Shown one piece after another: positions 28,974-37,624 of a DNA stretch of 64,000 nt. The notes beneath the pieces are model-generated. The model saw nothing but the letters and a program-made list of their open reading frames with translations. It ran no database searches and was not told where the DNA came from. Position 1 is the first letter of the stretch; every line of letters begins with the position of its first letter. The position numbers and the translations under genes were made by a program. The stretch is taken from positions 186,001 through 250,000 of the forward strand of contig NZ_KI530756.1 in assembly GCF_000488255.1 (NCBI RefSeq), in the 5' to 3' direction. This DNA is from Acinetobacter indicus CIP 110367. Its GTDB lineage: Bacteria; Pseudomonadota; Gammaproteobacteria; Pseudomonadales; Moraxellaceae.

Positions 28974-29378
28974 GATTGATCCCTCAGTGTTGGTATAAAC
29001 GTTCATCTTAGAATAAAAAATAGACAATAAAAGAGCGCTTAACCATACCGCGTCAAAAACTTACATCTCTATACAGATTAAGGGATTTGTACAGAGATGA
29101 CGCATGGATGGGGCAAAAAATCTGGAGATTTTTTCATCTTAAAACAGGATGATCTCGTTCTTGTAAAAATCATCATTAATTTAAATCCTGTAGCTAAATG
29201 ATTAGAGCAATTATTCTAATTTATTGTTTTTAAATGTTATTTTTTAACAAAAAGTCCTAAACTTGCCGATATGATCATTTTCTCTCAATCACAACGCGCT
29301 ATCATAGCTGTTGTTTGAATACACTCTCCCACGATGACTTTTCTCCCAAGTCATCCTTTTTTTGTGAAGGTAAGATTG
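28974..29378. other. Intergenic region between dodecin and a small secreted-protein gene
   Basis: No gene is supported in these 405 bases, but several palindromes occur: CATCTCTATACA / TGTACAGAGATG at 29064-29099 (11 of 12 matches), AAAAAATCT / AGATTTTTT at 29115-29134, and a terminator-like hairpin at 29333-29363 directly before the next gene. A TATGAT at 29270-29275 may be the -10 box of a rightward promoter. Confidence 0.5.
29333..29363 (+). terminator. Terminator-like hairpin in the leader of the small secreted-protein gene
   Basis: GATGACTT pairs perfectly with AAGTCATC around a seven-base loop and is followed by C and seven T. It ends only 15 bases before the ATG at 29379, upstream of the AAGGT ribosome-binding site. 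It could attenuate that gene or end a short leader RNA. Confidence 0.65.
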
Positions 29379-29540
29379 ATGAACGTTTTCAAAGCGCTTG
29401 GCCTGTTTATGGTCACCCTGTATGCAGCCAATGTATCAGCAGAAATGGTTTATGTACCAAGCTTCCCGACTGAAAAAGCCCACACTGAGACCGTGAGCAA
29501 TGATCAGCCTGCAAGCGCTGAACAGAACAAAGAAGCTTAA
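29379..29540 (+). CDS. Small secreted protein of unknown function
   Basis: The ATG at 29379 has AAGGTAAGATTG upstream and opens 53 codons. The product starts with a signal peptide (MNVFKALGLFMVTLYAANVSA, cleaved after Ala, broken here only by length) and leaves a mature peptide of about 32 residues that is hydrophilic and Glu/Thr/Asn-rich. I recognise no family. The frame is open to 29334, but that would place the start inside the leader hairpin and bury the signal peptide. A good terminator follows 18 bases later, so it is a separate transcription unit. Confidence 0.65.
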   Translation: MNVFKALGLFMVTLYAANVSAEMVYVPSFPTEKAHTETVSNDQPASAEQNKEA

Positions 29541-29557
29541 GCACTTCTTTAAATACA

Positions 29558-29582
29558 AGCAGACCTCAGGTCTGCTTTTTTT
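29558..29582 (+). terminator. Terminator after the small secreted-protein gene
   Basis: AGCAGACCT pairs with AGGTCTGCT and is followed by a run of T. Confidence 0.9.
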
Positions 29583-29862
29583 ATTGCAGTTTGGGACCAT
29601 TCTGTGCCTTGCACCTGATCCGACCGGACAATTTGAGACTGACATTTTTTTTCAATTCGGCAGCATGATCTGTTTATTCTCTGATTTAACTGAAATTTAT
29701 CTAAAAAATTTTTTAATATTTCTTATATTGAAATCCCAATTTCTGTCATAAATGCCTAAAAATCCACAAAAGCTGACATTTTTTTTCATGTAATTTTTAG
29801 TGAAATACCTATAATCAAAGTGATCCAAAACAATTATTTAAGTACAGGTTGATGAGAGAGCA
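29583..29862. promoter_or_regulatory. A+T-rich promoter region
   Basis: No gene is seen here. A perfect TATAAT at 29810-29815 with an upstream CC lies 48 bases before the ATG at 29863 and is the likely -10 box of the next gene set; no good -35 box is evident. Confidence 0.5.
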
Positions 29863-30042
29863 ATGCACGAACTTCAAGCCCTGATTCAGAGAAAAATTTC
29901 TCCACAAGAGATTAATGTAGAAAATCTGGTGGCGCTGGCGGAACATTATTCACAGCCGCATTCTGCCGAATACAAATTGGTTGAACTGGCCCTGAATATT
30001 GTCCTGGCCAGTTATCTAGAAAAAGCACAACAACTGGTTTAA
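29863..30042 (+). CDS. Small protein of unknown function, 59 residues
   Basis: An ATG at 29863 with GATGAGAGAG upstream opens 59 codons ending at 30042. The protein begins MHELQALIQRKISPQE and is largely helical, with Leu/Ala-rich segments (VENLVALAEHYS, YKLVELALNIVLASYL) and no signal peptide. I recognise no family. It ends nine bases before the next start and has a good promoter box upstream, so it is probably the first gene of a unit with the 445-residue protein. Confidence 0.6.
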   Translation: MHELQALIQRKISPQEINVENLVALAEHYSQPHSAEYKLVELALNIVLASYLEKAQQLV

Positions 30043-30051
30043 GTTTCCACC

Positions 30052-31389
30052 ATGAATACTTTAGAAAAATCCCGGCTGATTAAAGAACTGCATGACCTGA
30101 CGGGCGCACTGGAGCGTCGTTCCTTGAGTCTGTATGAAACCGCCAAGGCCAAAAGCCGGATTAAAAGTATTTTTGTTGAATGCGACCAGCCTCTGTTTAA
30201 AAAGCAGATTCTGGCCTATAAGACACAGGTGCAGCCGGAACGTTCTGCCGAAGAATTTGCGCGTGACACCATTTATGCACGTTCTTTTCGGGGCGTGTTT
30301 CAGCAGGTCGAGGCGCTAGAACAGGCCTTATATGCCCAGCCCGATTCAGGTTGGGCCATCTTGTATCAGCCCGCCTCCGGCTGGCAAATCTGGCTGATTC
30401 CGGCACCCGCACGTACTGCCCTGCTCAGTGACTGGGGCAATCTGGAACAGGTCTATCGCTGGATGTTGCAACAGCAGCATCAGTATCGCAGTCTGCACAC
30501 CGATCTGGAATTACTTAACCAGCAAAACTATGCCGCAACGCAGGCCTTTCAGCATACCGTCGCAGCACGTTCATCTGTAGCGATAGAACCTGAAGAAGCA
30601 GCTCAGCAGTTCAAGCCTACCAAAGCCGCACCTGTTCAGCCTGAACAGCAAGCAGATTCCGTACCCGAAGCAGAGTCTAGCGCCCGTCATCTGCTGCTCA
30701 ATCAGCTCAGCTGCCCGATTTCCGAATTACCCCTGGACCATCTGCCGGCGGAAAAACTGTGCCGGGTATTTTTACCAGCCCGGCCTGAAGTGATGCAGTA
30801 TGCCGATGTGCTGGTTCATGATGCAGAGCAAGCGGCTCTGCTCAAGCGCCCCGGTTATGTGGCCGAGCAGATCAATGCCCAAGGTCGTTTTATTAAATAT
30901 CTGGTCTTGTTTGGCGCCTTGGATGCCATGCAAGCCACCCGTTTTGCCCACGCCTTTAGCCAGCAGCATGAACATGAAATTGCCGCAATTCGTGAAATAG
31001 ACAGCGCTGTACTGGAAAGCCAGCTGTTTGCGCTGGACAGTCTGTTTCAGTGCTATCAACATGCCGAGCAGATGATATGGCACAAAGAAGATTATTATCC
31101 GTTTATTCCGCTGCACCTGATTCATACCCAGAAATTTATCCAGTTTGAGGAAACAGCAGCCACGCTGGGCACCCCGCTGATTTTATTAAAAGAGCGACAA
31201 AAAATTCGCCTGATTCATGGCCAGCAGCGTTTACAACTGGCGCGTACCGAACCGGCCTATCCCTATATTCTGCTCGATCGTCAGCAGGGCGTGAGCTGGC
31301 AAATCATTCAAAAAGTCTTGAATCACCTGCCTGCGCCGGTCGACCCTTTACGTCTGGTTCAGGCCATTCAACAGCTCACCGCCAGTTAA
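30052..31389 (+). CDS. Unrecognised 445-residue cytoplasmic protein
   Basis: I do not recognise this family. There is no signal peptide or membrane segment. The N-terminal part (residues 1-150) is helical and charged; residues about 165-205 form a low-complexity Ala/Glu/Gln/Pro linker (EPEEAAQQFKPTKAAPVQP); the C-terminal part (about 215-445) looks like a folded domain with His- and Gln-rich helices and a final strand-rich portion (GTPLILLKERQKIRLIHGQQ, YPYILLDRQQGVSWQI). No nucleotide-binding or metal motif is clear. It follows the 59-residue gene by nine bases and precedes an outer-membrane-like protein by 82 bases. Confidence 0.7.
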   Translation: MNTLEKSRLIKELHDLTGALERRSLSLYETAKAKSRIKSIFVECDQPLFKKQILAYKTQVQPERSAEEFARDTIYARSFRGVFQQVEALEQALYAQPDSGWAILYQPASGWQIWLIPAPARTALLSDWGNLEQVYRWMLQQQHQYRSLHTDLELLNQQNYAATQAFQHTVAARSSVAIEPEEAAQQFKPTKAAPVQPEQQADSVPEAESSARHLLLNQLSCPISELPLDHLPAEKLCRVFLPARPEVMQYADVLVHDAEQAALLKRPGYVAEQINAQGRFIKYLVLFGALDAMQATRFAHAFSQQHEHEIAAIREIDSAVLESQLFALDSLFQCYQHAEQMIWHKEDYYPFIPLHLIHTQKFIQFEETAATLGTPLILLKERQKIRLIHGQQRLQLARTEPAYPYILLDRQQGVSWQIIQKVLNHLPAPVDPLRLVQAIQQLTAS

Positions 31390-31471
31390 TGTTTATGTTT
31401 TTGTAGCTGTATCTTGCTTTTCGCCTGAAGATTTTCAACACTAGCAAAAAGAGCTTAAAGATCAGTAAATA

Positions 31472-32611
31472 ATGCCAAGAAAAGTACATTTTATAGCGCC
31501 ATCATTATTATTTTGCCTGTTAGGCAGTGGATATACGGTTGCAGACAACAATACCAACCTGGAGACAGAACCGCAGACCGCACCACCAGGTTATGAGGTG
31601 CCACTGGTGCCCGAAAGTGAGGCGGGTAATGGTTTTTTCTATACCCTGCCGCGGCTGATTGATGCCACCCCGACCATTTTGCCGGAACAGTCGAATGAAC
31701 CGATTGTGCCGCCCACGCATGAAACCGAAGAACAAAGCTGGGTAGACCGGCGCCAGAAGCAGATTCGCCATTGGGCAGACAATACCGCACATAAAATTGA
31801 TAACTGGTTTGGAGAAACCAGCCCGGAGGAACCGGCCTCTGCGACCTTGCGTATTCTGGTCGACAGTCGCTGGAACAAATATGATGACTACGATATTAAA
31901 CCGCGGGTACGTGGCCGGATTAAACTGCCGACACTGGAACGCAAATTAAGTCTGGTCTTTGGTGATGACTCGCTGGATAACGAACTGCAAAACAGTGTTG
32001 CCATTACCAATGAAAACCCCAGTAACAGCCCGGACAAAACCCTGGATGGCCGACGGGCACGTGAAGACAACAGCTCGCTGGCCTTACGCTGGTCTGACTT
32101 CACTGAACGCTTACCCTTTGAAACTGATGCCGACCTCGGGGTGCGTTCTGGCGATGATATTTATGCCCGTTTAAAAATTGCCAAGGACTGGGAACTGGTC
32201 AATGACTTTTCCTTTCATGCCGAGCAGATTTACCGTTACGGCCTCGACAGTGAAAACTATTTAAGAACCAACCTGGAACTTATTCATGCCCGGCCCGATC
32301 ATCCGTTTTTAAGCAACCAGTTTAGCCTGACCTATGCCGATGAACAGGATGATGACCTCAGATGGGACAACTACAGCTTTAGACAGCACCAGTTCTTCCA
32401 CGGCAACCGTTTTAACTACGGGCTCTACACCGGCGGTTATTATCATAATGATGATTTACGCCTGAACAGCTGGGGGCCATTTGTGTCCTGGCGTCAGCCG
32501 TTCTTGCGCGAATGGTTTTTTGTGCAGGGCGACCTGAATTACTATAATGATGACCGTGAAGACCGCAGCCATTTCCCGAGTATCTTGCTGCGTTTAGAAG
32601 CCCTGTTCTAA
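31472..32611 (+). CDS. Putative outer-membrane protein of unknown function
   Basis: The 379-residue product starts with a signal peptide (HFIAPSLLFCLLGSGYTVA). A Pro/Glu-rich stretch follows (residues 30-95). From about residue 125 onward the sequence alternates polar and hydrophobic residues with many aromatic ones (RILVDSRWNKYDDYDI, NRFNYGLYTGGYYHNDDLR, WFFVQGDLNYYND) and ends in Phe, all typical of outer-membrane beta-barrels. I cannot assign it to a named family. The ribosome-binding site at 31472 is weak. A perfect terminator follows, shared with htpG. Confidence 0.7.
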   Translation: MPRKVHFIAPSLLFCLLGSGYTVADNNTNLETEPQTAPPGYEVPLVPESEAGNGFFYTLPRLIDATPTILPEQSNEPIVPPTHETEEQSWVDRRQKQIRHWADNTAHKIDNWFGETSPEEPASATLRILVDSRWNKYDDYDIKPRVRGRIKLPTLERKLSLVFGDDSLDNELQNSVAITNENPSNSPDKTLDGRRAREDNSSLALRWSDFTERLPFETDADLGVRSGDDIYARLKIAKDWELVNDFSFHAEQIYRYGLDSENYLRTNLELIHARPDHPFLSNQFSLTYADEQDDDLRWDNYSFRQHQFFHGNRFNYGLYTGGYYHNDDLRLNSWGPFVSWRQPFLREWFFVQGDLNYYNDDREDRSHFPSILLRLEALF

Positions 32612-32637
32612 AGCCGTCGACAATATAATCGTGCATT

Positions 32638-32665
32638 AAAAAAACCTCCCGCAGGAGGTTTTTTT
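32638..32665. terminator. Bidirectional terminator between the outer-membrane-like gene and htpG
   Basis: AACCTCC pairs with GGAGGTT around CGCA, flanked by A and T runs on both sides, so it serves both convergent genes. Confidence 0.93.
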
Positions 32666-32672
32666 AATGGGC

Positions 32673-34592
32673 TTATTTCAATAATAAGCTGTTGATGCGT
32701 TTCAGGTACTCTGCCGGATTTTCTGGCAGACCACCTTCTGCAATCAGCGCCTGATCAAAAATCACATTGGCCAGATCATCAAACTGGGCCGAACCTTGCA
32801 GTTTTTGCACCAACGGATGCTGCGGGTTAATTTCCAGAATCGGTTTCATTTCTGGCACCGGCTGACCGGCATCTTTCAGCATCCGGATCAGCTGTGGCGA
32901 CAATTCCCCGTCAGCCGTAACCAGACAGGCCGGAGAATCAACCAATCGTGTGGTCACGCGCACTTCTTTGGTTTTATCTTTCAGCGATTCAGACAGCTGC
33001 TCCACCACTGGCTTAAACTGCTCTGCCGCCTGTTCCAGTGCCTTCTTCTCTTCAGCATCTTGCAGATCGCCCAAATCGACCGCACCTTTAGACACGTTTT
33101 GCAGCGGTGTACCATCAAACTCATGTACGAAGTTCATGGCCCATTCATCAACACGTTCAGTCATTAGCAGGACTTCAATGCCTTTTTTCTTGAACAGCTC
33201 CAGCTGCGGCGAGTTCTTGGCCGCGGTCAGGCTATCTGCGGTTACATAGTAAATGGCTTTCTGGCCGTCCTGCATCCGCGCTTTGTAATCTGCCAGTGAG
33301 GTGCTGACCTCATCCTGGGTGGAGGTCGCATAGCGTAATAATTTCAGGATACGCTCACGGTTACCAAAGTCTTCGCCCAGGCCTTCTTTTAAGACCGAAC
33401 CAAATTCACGATAGAAAGTCTTGAAGTTGTTCTGGTCTTTTTCATCTTCAGATTTGGCCAGACCATCCAGCATGGTCAGCACACGACGTGCGTTACCTTC
33501 ACGTATGGTTTTCACATCGCGGCTTTCCTGTAGCAGTTCACGGCTGACGTTCAGCGGTAAATCGGCGCTATCCACCACACCCTGTACAAAGCGCAAATAG
33601 TTTGGAATCAGGTTGTCAGCATCATCCATAATAAACACGCGTTTGACATACAGCTTGATGCCAGCTTTGGCTTCGCGGGTAAAAATATCATGTGGTGCTT
33701 TTGGTGGAATATACAGCAACTGGGTATATTCGGTGCTGCCTTCGACACGGTTATGCGACCAGGCCAGCGGCGCTTCAAAATCATGGCTCAGGTTTTTATA
33801 AAACTCGATATACTGTTCTTCGCTAATCTCGTTTTTACTGCGGGTCCATAAAGCACTGGCCGAGTTAATCGCTTCCCATTCATCAGTTTTCACATACTGG
33901 CCGCCTTTTGGCTGTTCACCTTCCGCTACTTCCTCTTCCTGCCAGACTTCTTTTTGCATTTGAATGGGCAGGCTGATGTGATCAGAATATTTATTGATAA
34001 TCTGCTTCACTTTATAGCTTTGCAGATAGTCCAACGCATCTTCACGTAAATGCAGGATGATGTCGGTGCCACGACCTGCCTTGTTGATTTGCTCGACTTC
34101 AAATTCACCGGTGCCACCGCTGATCCAGCGTACACCTTCCGATGCGTCCAGACCGGCACGGCGTGATTCTACGGTAATTTTATCGGCCACAATAAAGCCA
34201 GAGTAGAAACCCACCCCAAACTGGCCAATCAGCTGGGCATCGGCTTTTTGATCACCGGTCAGCTTGGACATAAAGTCTTTGGTGCCGGATTTGGCAATGG
34301 TCCCCAGGTTATCAATCGCTTCCTGCTGACTTAAACCAATACCGTTATCGGAAATGGTCAGGGTATTGTTCTCTGCATCCAGACGCACACGCACGCGCAG
34401 GTCCGGATCATTTTCATAATATTCAGGATGGTTGATGCCTTCAAAACGCAATTTATCGCAGGCATCAGAGGCGTTAGAAATCAGTTCACGCAGAAAAATT
34501 TCAGGGTTGGAATAAAGAGAATGCGTCACCAAATGTAAAAGCTGAGCCACTTCAGCCTGGAAACTGTGTTTTTGTGCGCTTTGTTCGCTCAT
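32673..34592 (-). CDS. htpG: Chaperone HtpG (Hsp90)
   Basis: HtpG is the bacterial Hsp90, an ATP-driven homodimeric chaperone in the cytoplasm. The GHKL ATPase domain shows [40 protein letters not shown] and [19 protein letters not shown]. The middle domain contains the catalytic-loop arginine region ([18 protein letters not shown]). The C-terminal dimerisation domain ends without an MEEVD tail, as in bacteria. The length of 639 is normal. The ATG at 34592 has AAGGAGTGATGA upstream. A heat-shock-type promoter may lie 45-75 bases before it. Confidence 0.97.
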   Translation of the reverse strand: MSEQSAQKHSFQAEVAQLLHLVTHSLYSNPEIFLRELISNASDACDKLRFEGINHPEYYENDPDLRVRVRLDAENNTLTISDNGIGLSQQEAIDNLGTIAKSGTKDFMSKLTGDQKADAQLIGQFGVGFYSGFIVADKITVESRRAGLDASEGVRWISGGTGEFEVEQINKAGRGTDIILHLREDALDYLQSYKVKQIINKYSDHISLPIQMQKEVWQEEEVAEGEQPKGGQYVKTDEWEAINSASALWTRSKNEISEEQYIEFYKNLSHDFEAPLAWSHNRVEGSTEYTQLLYIPPKAPHDIFTREAKAGIKLYVKRVFIMDDADNLIPNYLRFVQGVVDSADLPLNVSRELLQESRDVKTIREGNARRVLTMLDGLAKSEDEKDQNNFKTFYREFGSVLKEGLGEDFGNRERILKLLRYATSTQDEVSTSLADYKARMQDGQKAIYYVTADSLTAAKNSPQLELFKKKGIEVLLMTERVDEWAMNFVHEFDGTPLQNVSKGAVDLGDLQDAEEKKALEQAAEQFKPVVEQLSESLKDKTKEVRVTTRLVDSPACLVTADGELSPQLIRMLKDAGQPVPEMKPILEINPQHPLVQKLQGSAQFDDLANVIFDQALIAEGGLPENPAEYLKRINSLLLK

Positions 34593-34636
34593 TCATCACT
34601 CCTTAAATTGACAGCATTGTTGTATTGGAATGCCTT

Positions 34637-34666
34637 ATGAATTGGAGTGAGGCGACGATTTTTCAA
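34637..34666 (-). promoter_or_regulatory. Candidate sigma-32-type promoter of htpG
   Basis: On the minus strand TTGAAA (complement of 34661-34666) is followed after 13 bases by CTCCAATTCAT, roughly resembling the sigma-32 elements CTTGAAA and CCCCATnT. Position and gene function fit; the match is partial. Confidence 0.35.
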
Positions 34667-34684
34667 TAGGAAAACAAAAAAATA

Positions 34685-35029
34685 TTAAAATGGGCCCTGC
34701 TGATAGACCCGCTGCATATACTGCTCCAGCTTTTGCTGACGCATCTGGTAAACCTGGGTCAGACATTCAACCGACTGGCCACAGCGGTCACGCAGGGCCA
34801 GCCAGCGCACCTGTTCATCCCGTATAGCCGAACGTGTCCCCATCGGTACCAGACGGTTAATAATTTTATAGGTGGTGGCCATCTTCACATCGGCATCATT
34901 AACATTACGATGTTCACAAATGGCATGTTCGGTTGGGGTTTGAGCACGTTCACAATTAAAGCTGGCTGCAGCGGCAGGCAGGCTGATCAAACTGGCGAAG
35001 ACCAAGGCAAAGGTTGTATTTCTATTCAT
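34685..35029 (-). CDS. LprI-like (DUF1311) secreted protein
   Basis: The 114-residue product starts with a signal peptide (NRNTTFALVFASLISLPAAAA). The mature part has the layout of the lysozyme-inhibitor LprI N-terminal domain: SFNCERAQTPTEHAICEH, then a helix, then IRDEQVRWLALRDRCGQSVECLTQVYQMR, with four cysteines suited to two disulfides. Such proteins are periplasmic, and some inhibit lysozyme. The ATG at 35029 is preferred over an ATG/alternative 15 bases upstream because the signal peptide then starts correctly. It stands alone between htpG and ompW. Confidence 0.8.
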   Translation of the reverse strand: MNRNTTFALVFASLISLPAAAASFNCERAQTPTEHAICEHRNVNDADVKMATTYKIINRLVPMGTRSAIRDEQVRWLALRDRCGQSVECLTQVYQMRQQKLEQYMQRVYQQGPF

Positions 35030-35141
35030 ATTTGATCTTCTCACTTTTTCATTTCTTTTTCATTTCATTCACTACAAATTAAATGAAAACGAATACTTAA
35101 CTCAATATTCTGATTTTGTTCTATTGTTATCATTTTGCAAT

Positions 35142-35168
35142 AAAAAGGCCCCATCACCAGGATGGGGC
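35142..35168 (-). terminator. Terminator after ompW
   Basis: GCCCCATC pairs with GATGGGGC around a five-base loop; on the minus strand it is followed by CTTTTTATT. Confidence 0.88.
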
Positions 35169-35202
35169 TACGCTGAATTTTATTATTGGTACTTTTTTAT
35201 AA

Positions 35203-35802
35203 TTAGAATTTGTAGCTATAACCGATGGTGTACACCATTGGATCGATATCTAAATCGAATTGGGCTGCCACATCACCACTTAAAGTAACTTCAGGGCTAA
35301 GTTGCGCATAACGTGCATCAAAGAATACGCCCCAGTTTTTGGCATCTGCTGGCTGGAAGTTAAAACCAATCTGGCCGGCAAAACCAAAATCTTCTTTTAC
35401 TTTCACATCGGTATCACCCAGACCTTTGGTACGCTCATCCCAAGCCACAAATGCGGTACCACCGACACCAATGTATGGGGTAAAACCGGTATTGTTTTTA
35501 AAATGGTATTTTGCCGTCAGCGTTGGTGGTAAATGTTTAATACGTACCACATCTGTACCGGCTAACTGAACATCATGGTTAATTGGTGCAGCTAAAAGCA
35601 GTTCTGTCGAAATATTGTCATTAAAGAAATATTCAACTGACGGGGTAAATGCATATTCATGATCAGCTTCAACAACACCTAACGCAGTCTGAGTATCCTG
35701 AGTAGGTGCTACAACCGAACCACCCAGCTTGACTTGCCATTGGCCTGCCATCGCAGAAGCAGAAAGACCCATTAATGCAACGAGTGTAATTTGCTTTAAC
35801 AT
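35203..35802 (-). CDS. ompW: Outer-membrane protein OmpW
   Basis: OmpW forms a small eight-stranded barrel with a hydrophobic channel in the outer membrane. The 199-residue precursor has a signal peptide cleaved after SASAMA. Family features are WQVKLGGSVVAPTQDT at the mature N terminus, TLTAKYHFKNNTGFTPYIGV, and the terminal strand YTIGYSYKF ending in Phe. OmpW has been linked in other bacteria to iron, osmolarity and beta-lactam responses. The upstream 344 bases are very A+T-rich and contain the promoter, but no specific operator is recognisable. Confidence 0.93.
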   Translation of the reverse strand: MLKQITLVALMGLSASAMAGQWQVKLGGSVVAPTQDTQTALGVVEADHEYAFTPSVEYFFNDNISTELLLAAPINHDVQLAGTDVVRIKHLPPTLTAKYHFKNNTGFTPYIGVGGTAFVAWDERTKGLGDTDVKVKEDFGFAGQIGFNFQPADAKNWGVFFDARYAQLSPEVTLSGDVAAQFDLDIDPMVYTIGYSYKF

Positions 35803-36146
35803 TTTAATACCCCACCGGAAGATTATTTATTCAAAAATTAAACATTAATTAATAATAAACACGTTAGAAATTAATATGCAATACTCACCCGATATAATAA
35901 TTTTATATTATTTTCAAACCATTGATTTTTAAATTAATTTATTTTAACCAACCACACAACTTGGTTTTAAATACCAACCTGTTTTATCAAGATTAAATAA
36001 TATTATTCAGATTAAAATACTCAGGTTTATTTTAAAAACTTTATAATATATATTTTAAATACATCTATTATTATATTATCAGAATGATTATAAATACATC
36101 TATGATTCAAAAAAATCCCGGGATTTTATTCCCGGGATATTTCAGG
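35803..36146. other. A+T-rich intergenic region between nhaC-like gene and ompW
   Basis: No gene is visible. The region holds the ompW promoter on the minus strand, a 13-base direct repeat TAAATACATCTAT at 36056-36068 and 36091-36103 (35-base spacing), and the terminator of the antiporter gene. Confidence 0.6.
36109..36138 (-). terminator. Terminator after the NhaC-like antiporter gene
   Basis: ATCCCGGGA pairs with TCCCGGGAT around TTTTAT; on the minus strand a run of seven T follows. Each arm also contains the self-complementary hexamer CCCGGG. Confidence 0.88.
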
Positions 36147-37514
36147 TTAAAGCACCATGGCGGCAATCCAGCCAAAAATCATCAGCGGGATATTAAAGTG
36201 AATAAAGGTCGGCACTACACTGTCTTTCATATGGTCATGCTGACCATCCATATTCAGGCCTGAGGTTGGCCCCAAGGTCGAATCCGAAGCAGGTGAACCG
36301 GCATCGCCCAGTGCAGCCGCAGTACCAATAATGGCGATGGTGGCAGCCGGACTAAAACCAAATTGAATACAGAGCGGTACATAAATAATCGCCAGAATCG
36401 GAATGGTAGAGAATGATGAACCAATACCCAGAGTAATCAGCAAACCAATCAACAGCATTAAAAAGGCTGCAAGTGCCTGGCTATTACCAATCCAGTCAAC
36501 CGAGGCTTCAACCAGCGCAGGAACCTGTCCTGTTGCCTCAATCACGGCAGCAAAACCTTGCGCAGCAATCATAATAAAGCCAACCAGTGCCATCATCCGC
36601 ATACCGGTAATAATGACATCGTCCGCTTCTTTCCACTTAAAGATCCCGGCACAGCTCAGAATCGCTACACCAACCAGACCGGCCAGAATCATCGAATCTG
36701 AATACAGCTGCACGCCAAGGGTTACCAGAATCGCAATGACTGCCATCCAGATGGTGAACGTCGCCACTTCAGGTTGACCTGATTTTTGCGCCACACCCAT
36801 TTCAGCCGAAATGCTTTGCTGCTCTTCAATATGCACGTCTTTATATTCACGTGGCTTACGGTATGAGAAAAACACCGCGATCAGCAAACCGACAAACATC
36901 CCGAATACCGGAATGGCCATCGCTGTTGGAATCTGGTCATAGCTGATCTCAAATCCATACGGCTTGCCAAAGGTATTGATATTATGGCCCAGAATATCAT
37001 TCAGGAAGATGGCGCCAAATCCGACCGGCACCAGCATATAGGTGGCCACCAGACCAAAGGTCAATAAACAGGCCACCAGACGACGGTCCAGTTTCAGGTG
37101 GTTAAATACCATCAACAATGGCGGAATCAATACCGGAATAAAGGCAATATGTACCGGAATCACGTTCTGGGAGAATACCGCGGCAATGGCCACCACCAGG
37201 AAAATAAAGTATTTGACCCGGTTTTGCGCTTTCAGATCGGCCTCACCCTTTAAGGTGTGAATCATTTTATAGGCCAATAAATCAGGTAAACCTGAACGCG
37301 CCAGAGCCAGTGCAAAAGCACCTAAAATACCGTAGGCCAAAGCAATTTTAGCACCACCGCCCAGGCCATTATTAAACGCCTCTAAAGTACCTTGCAGGCC
37401 CAAACCAGCCAGCAAACCACCCGTAACGGCACCAATGACCAGTGCAAAAACAACAGGAACACGTGCCAACGACAGCCCGAACATGACTGCGATGGCGGCA
37501 AGAATTGCAAACAT
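36147..37514 (-). CDS. Na+/H+ antiporter family protein (NhaC/YuiF-like)
   Basis: The 455-residue inner-membrane protein has about 11-12 hydrophobic helices. Typical segments of the Na+/H+ antiporter (Pfam NhaC-like) group are ALAYGILGAFALALARSGLP, FSQNVIPVHIAFIPVLIPPL and the conserved C-terminal region GTAAALGDAGSPASDSTLGP followed by GLNMDGQHDHMKDSVVPTFI. Members of this subgroup (YuiF) have been suggested to transport amino acids as well, so the substrate is uncertain. A terminator follows; the gene appears monocistronic. Confidence 0.82.
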   Translation of the reverse strand: MFAILAAIAVMFGLSLARVPVVFALVIGAVTGGLLAGLGLQGTLEAFNNGLGGGAKIALAYGILGAFALALARSGLPDLLAYKMIHTLKGEADLKAQNRVKYFIFLVVAIAAVFSQNVIPVHIAFIPVLIPPLLMVFNHLKLDRRLVACLLTFGLVATYMLVPVGFGAIFLNDILGHNINTFGKPYGFEISYDQIPTAMAIPVFGMFVGLLIAVFFSYRKPREYKDVHIEEQQSISAEMGVAQKSGQPEVATFTIWMAVIAILVTLGVQLYSDSMILAGLVGVAILSCAGIFKWKEADDVIITGMRMMALVGFIMIAAQGFAAVIEATGQVPALVEASVDWIGNSQALAAFLMLLIGLLITLGIGSSFSTIPILAIIYVPLCIQFGFSPAATIAIIGTAAALGDAGSPASDSTLGPTSGLNMDGQHDHMKDSVVPTFIHFNIPLMIFGWIAAMVL

Positions 37515-37624
37515 AAGAAAAGACGGATCGAGAAAAAACGCTATTTTATCAGAGATTGATCGCTATTTAGCTGCTGTTGTTGCGCTGTCCGATATTTGTC
37601 TTAACCTTGCCAGTAACAGTCAAA

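Noticed and set aside
36056..36103. Direct repeat TAAATACATCTAT as iterons
   Set aside because: Only two copies in a very A+T-rich region; chance or a promoter-related duplication is as likely.
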